NCBI GenBank assembly: GCA_045655125.1 | Contig: JAZOOR010000072.1 | Location: forward strand, 1 to 13,835 | Reading direction: 5' to 3' | DNA: 13,835 nt | Source: SIG578 sp045655125 | GTDB taxonomy: Bacteria > Bacillota > Clostridia > Oscillospirales > Ruminococcaceae | Shown here: positions 13,200 to 13,835 of the stretch, one piece after another | Layout: each line of letters begins with the position of its first letter | Position numbering within the stretch: the stretch's first letter is position 1 | The notes under the pieces: model-generated | Database searches by the model: none | What the model saw: only the letters and a program-made list of their open reading frames with translations | What the model was told of the DNA's origin: nothing | Translations under genes and position numbers: made by a program

Positions 13200-13835
13200 T
13201 ATAACCGCAGAGGGTTCCTTTTCGTTTTCTGAGAGAAAAACCTCTGCGTCAGGGAAGCTCTGAATGAGTAGTTCGGTTAAGCTTTCCATAGCAGGCTTTT
13301 CCATTTGGTAGTGGGTGGGGCAGAATAGGGCAGTATCTGTGTTAACCGCTTCTGTAAAGTGATTGTGCTTTACATCGGAAGTTATATATGCATCATAGCC
13401 TTCTGCAATAGCTTTTTCAAAATATTCGCCGCCGCCACCACAGCAGAATGCAATTTTGCGGATAGCTTTGCTTGTCTTTGTGTATCGCAGGCAGTCGCAG
13501 CCAAGCGCGTTTTTAAGGGAAAGAGCAAACTCGGTGACGTCCATAGCGCGAGTTAAGTGACCTGTTCTGCCAAATCCGTGAGGATGCGGCTCTGAATGAA
13601 CAACATCTAAGATACCGTTTTCACGAAATCCCATGGTATCAGCCAAAAGCTTTGATAAATATGCATCAGCGCTCAGATACCCTACATCAAAATTAGTGTG
13701 AGCTGAAATAATTCCGATACCGCATTTAAGAGTATAAACCGATGGAGATGAAAGGGAAAGGTTTTTTAAGGGACTGAATATAACGGGGTGATGGGTGACA
13801 ATAAGTTGCGCACCCTTTTCTTTTGCCTCGTTTAT
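13197..13835 (-). CDS. Nif3-like dinuclear metal-centre protein (DUF34), N-terminus off the edge
   Basis: The minus-strand frame is open from the window's last base to a TAA at 13197-13199, giving 212 C-terminal residues; roughly 45-55 N-terminal residues lie beyond the right edge. Metal ligands of the Nif3/YbgI/YqfO family are visible: the His pair in THHPVIFSPLKN (fragment residues 15-16), Asp50 in SAHTNFD, and His175 and Glu179 in PTHYQMEK. The family forms a toroidal hexamer with two metal ions per subunit; its physiological reaction is unsettled, and the 'GTP cyclohydrolase 1 type 2' label in databases is doubtful. From the His pair to the end there is no room for the PII-like insertion of Bacillus YqfO, so this is the short form. 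Its promoter and its upstream neighbour (in relatives often the tRNA methyltransferase gene trmK) are outside the window. Confidence 0.92.
   Translation of the reverse strand: MNEAKEKGAQLIVTHHPVIFSPLKNLSLSSPSVYTLKCGIGIISAHTNFDVGYLSADAYLSKLLADTMGFRENGILDVVHSEPHPHGFGRTGHLTRAMDVTEFALSLKNALGCDCLRYTKTSKAIRKIAFCCGGGGEYFEKAIAEGYDAYITSDVKHNHFTEAVNTDTALFCPTHYQMEKPAMESLTELLIQSFPDAEVFLSENEKEPSAVI

Overview
The window looks like chromosomal DNA of a low-to-moderate G+C Gram-positive bacterium, most likely a member of Clostridia (Oscillospiraceae-like). The reasons are the use of AddAB rather than RecBCD, an HPr with both His15 and Ser46, strong AGGAGG-type ribosome binding sites, near-consensus sigma-A promoters, and a lipoprotein version of trigger factor. 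I cannot fix the genus. Nothing indicates a phage, insertion sequence, CRISPR array or RNA gene.

Layout from left to right. A 5'-truncated P-loop ATPase (PRK06851-like) ends at a terminator. A clean promoter then drives addB and addA, which overlap by 8 bp and encode the two-subunit helicase-nuclease for double-strand-break processing. addA converges on uvrC (nucleotide excision repair) across a shared bidirectional terminator. Upstream of uvrC on the same strand lies a gene for the phosphocarrier HPr, with its own promoter and terminator. Divergent from HPr, across an AT-rich intergenic region of about 300 bp, a promoter drives a lipoprotein trigger-factor-like foldase and a Nudix (Ap4A-hydrolase-like) gene. 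That pair converges, across another bidirectional hairpin, on a LexA/HdiR-like regulator (XRE helix-turn-helix plus S24 peptidase). The regulator is divergent from a 56-residue single-pass membrane protein with a very basic tail. That gene in turn converges on a 3' fragment of a Nif3-like metal protein gene, which runs off the right edge.

The core genes are conventional. Three genes (addB, addA, uvrC) are DNA repair genes and the regulator belongs to a family that self-cleaves on DNA damage, so the window has a damage-response flavour. I see no operator of this regulator at the addB or uvrC promoters.

The most distinctive part is 12.8 to 13.2 kb. The XRE-S24 regulator and the small membrane protein share a divergent promoter region with three good copies, and one weaker copy, of a 15-bp dyad resembling AAATTTRCGAAATTT. 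Their centres are 22, 41 and 40 bp apart, close to whole helical turns, and they overlap both promoters. This looks like a compact, damage-switchable circuit controlling a membrane peptide. It is inferred from sequence only.
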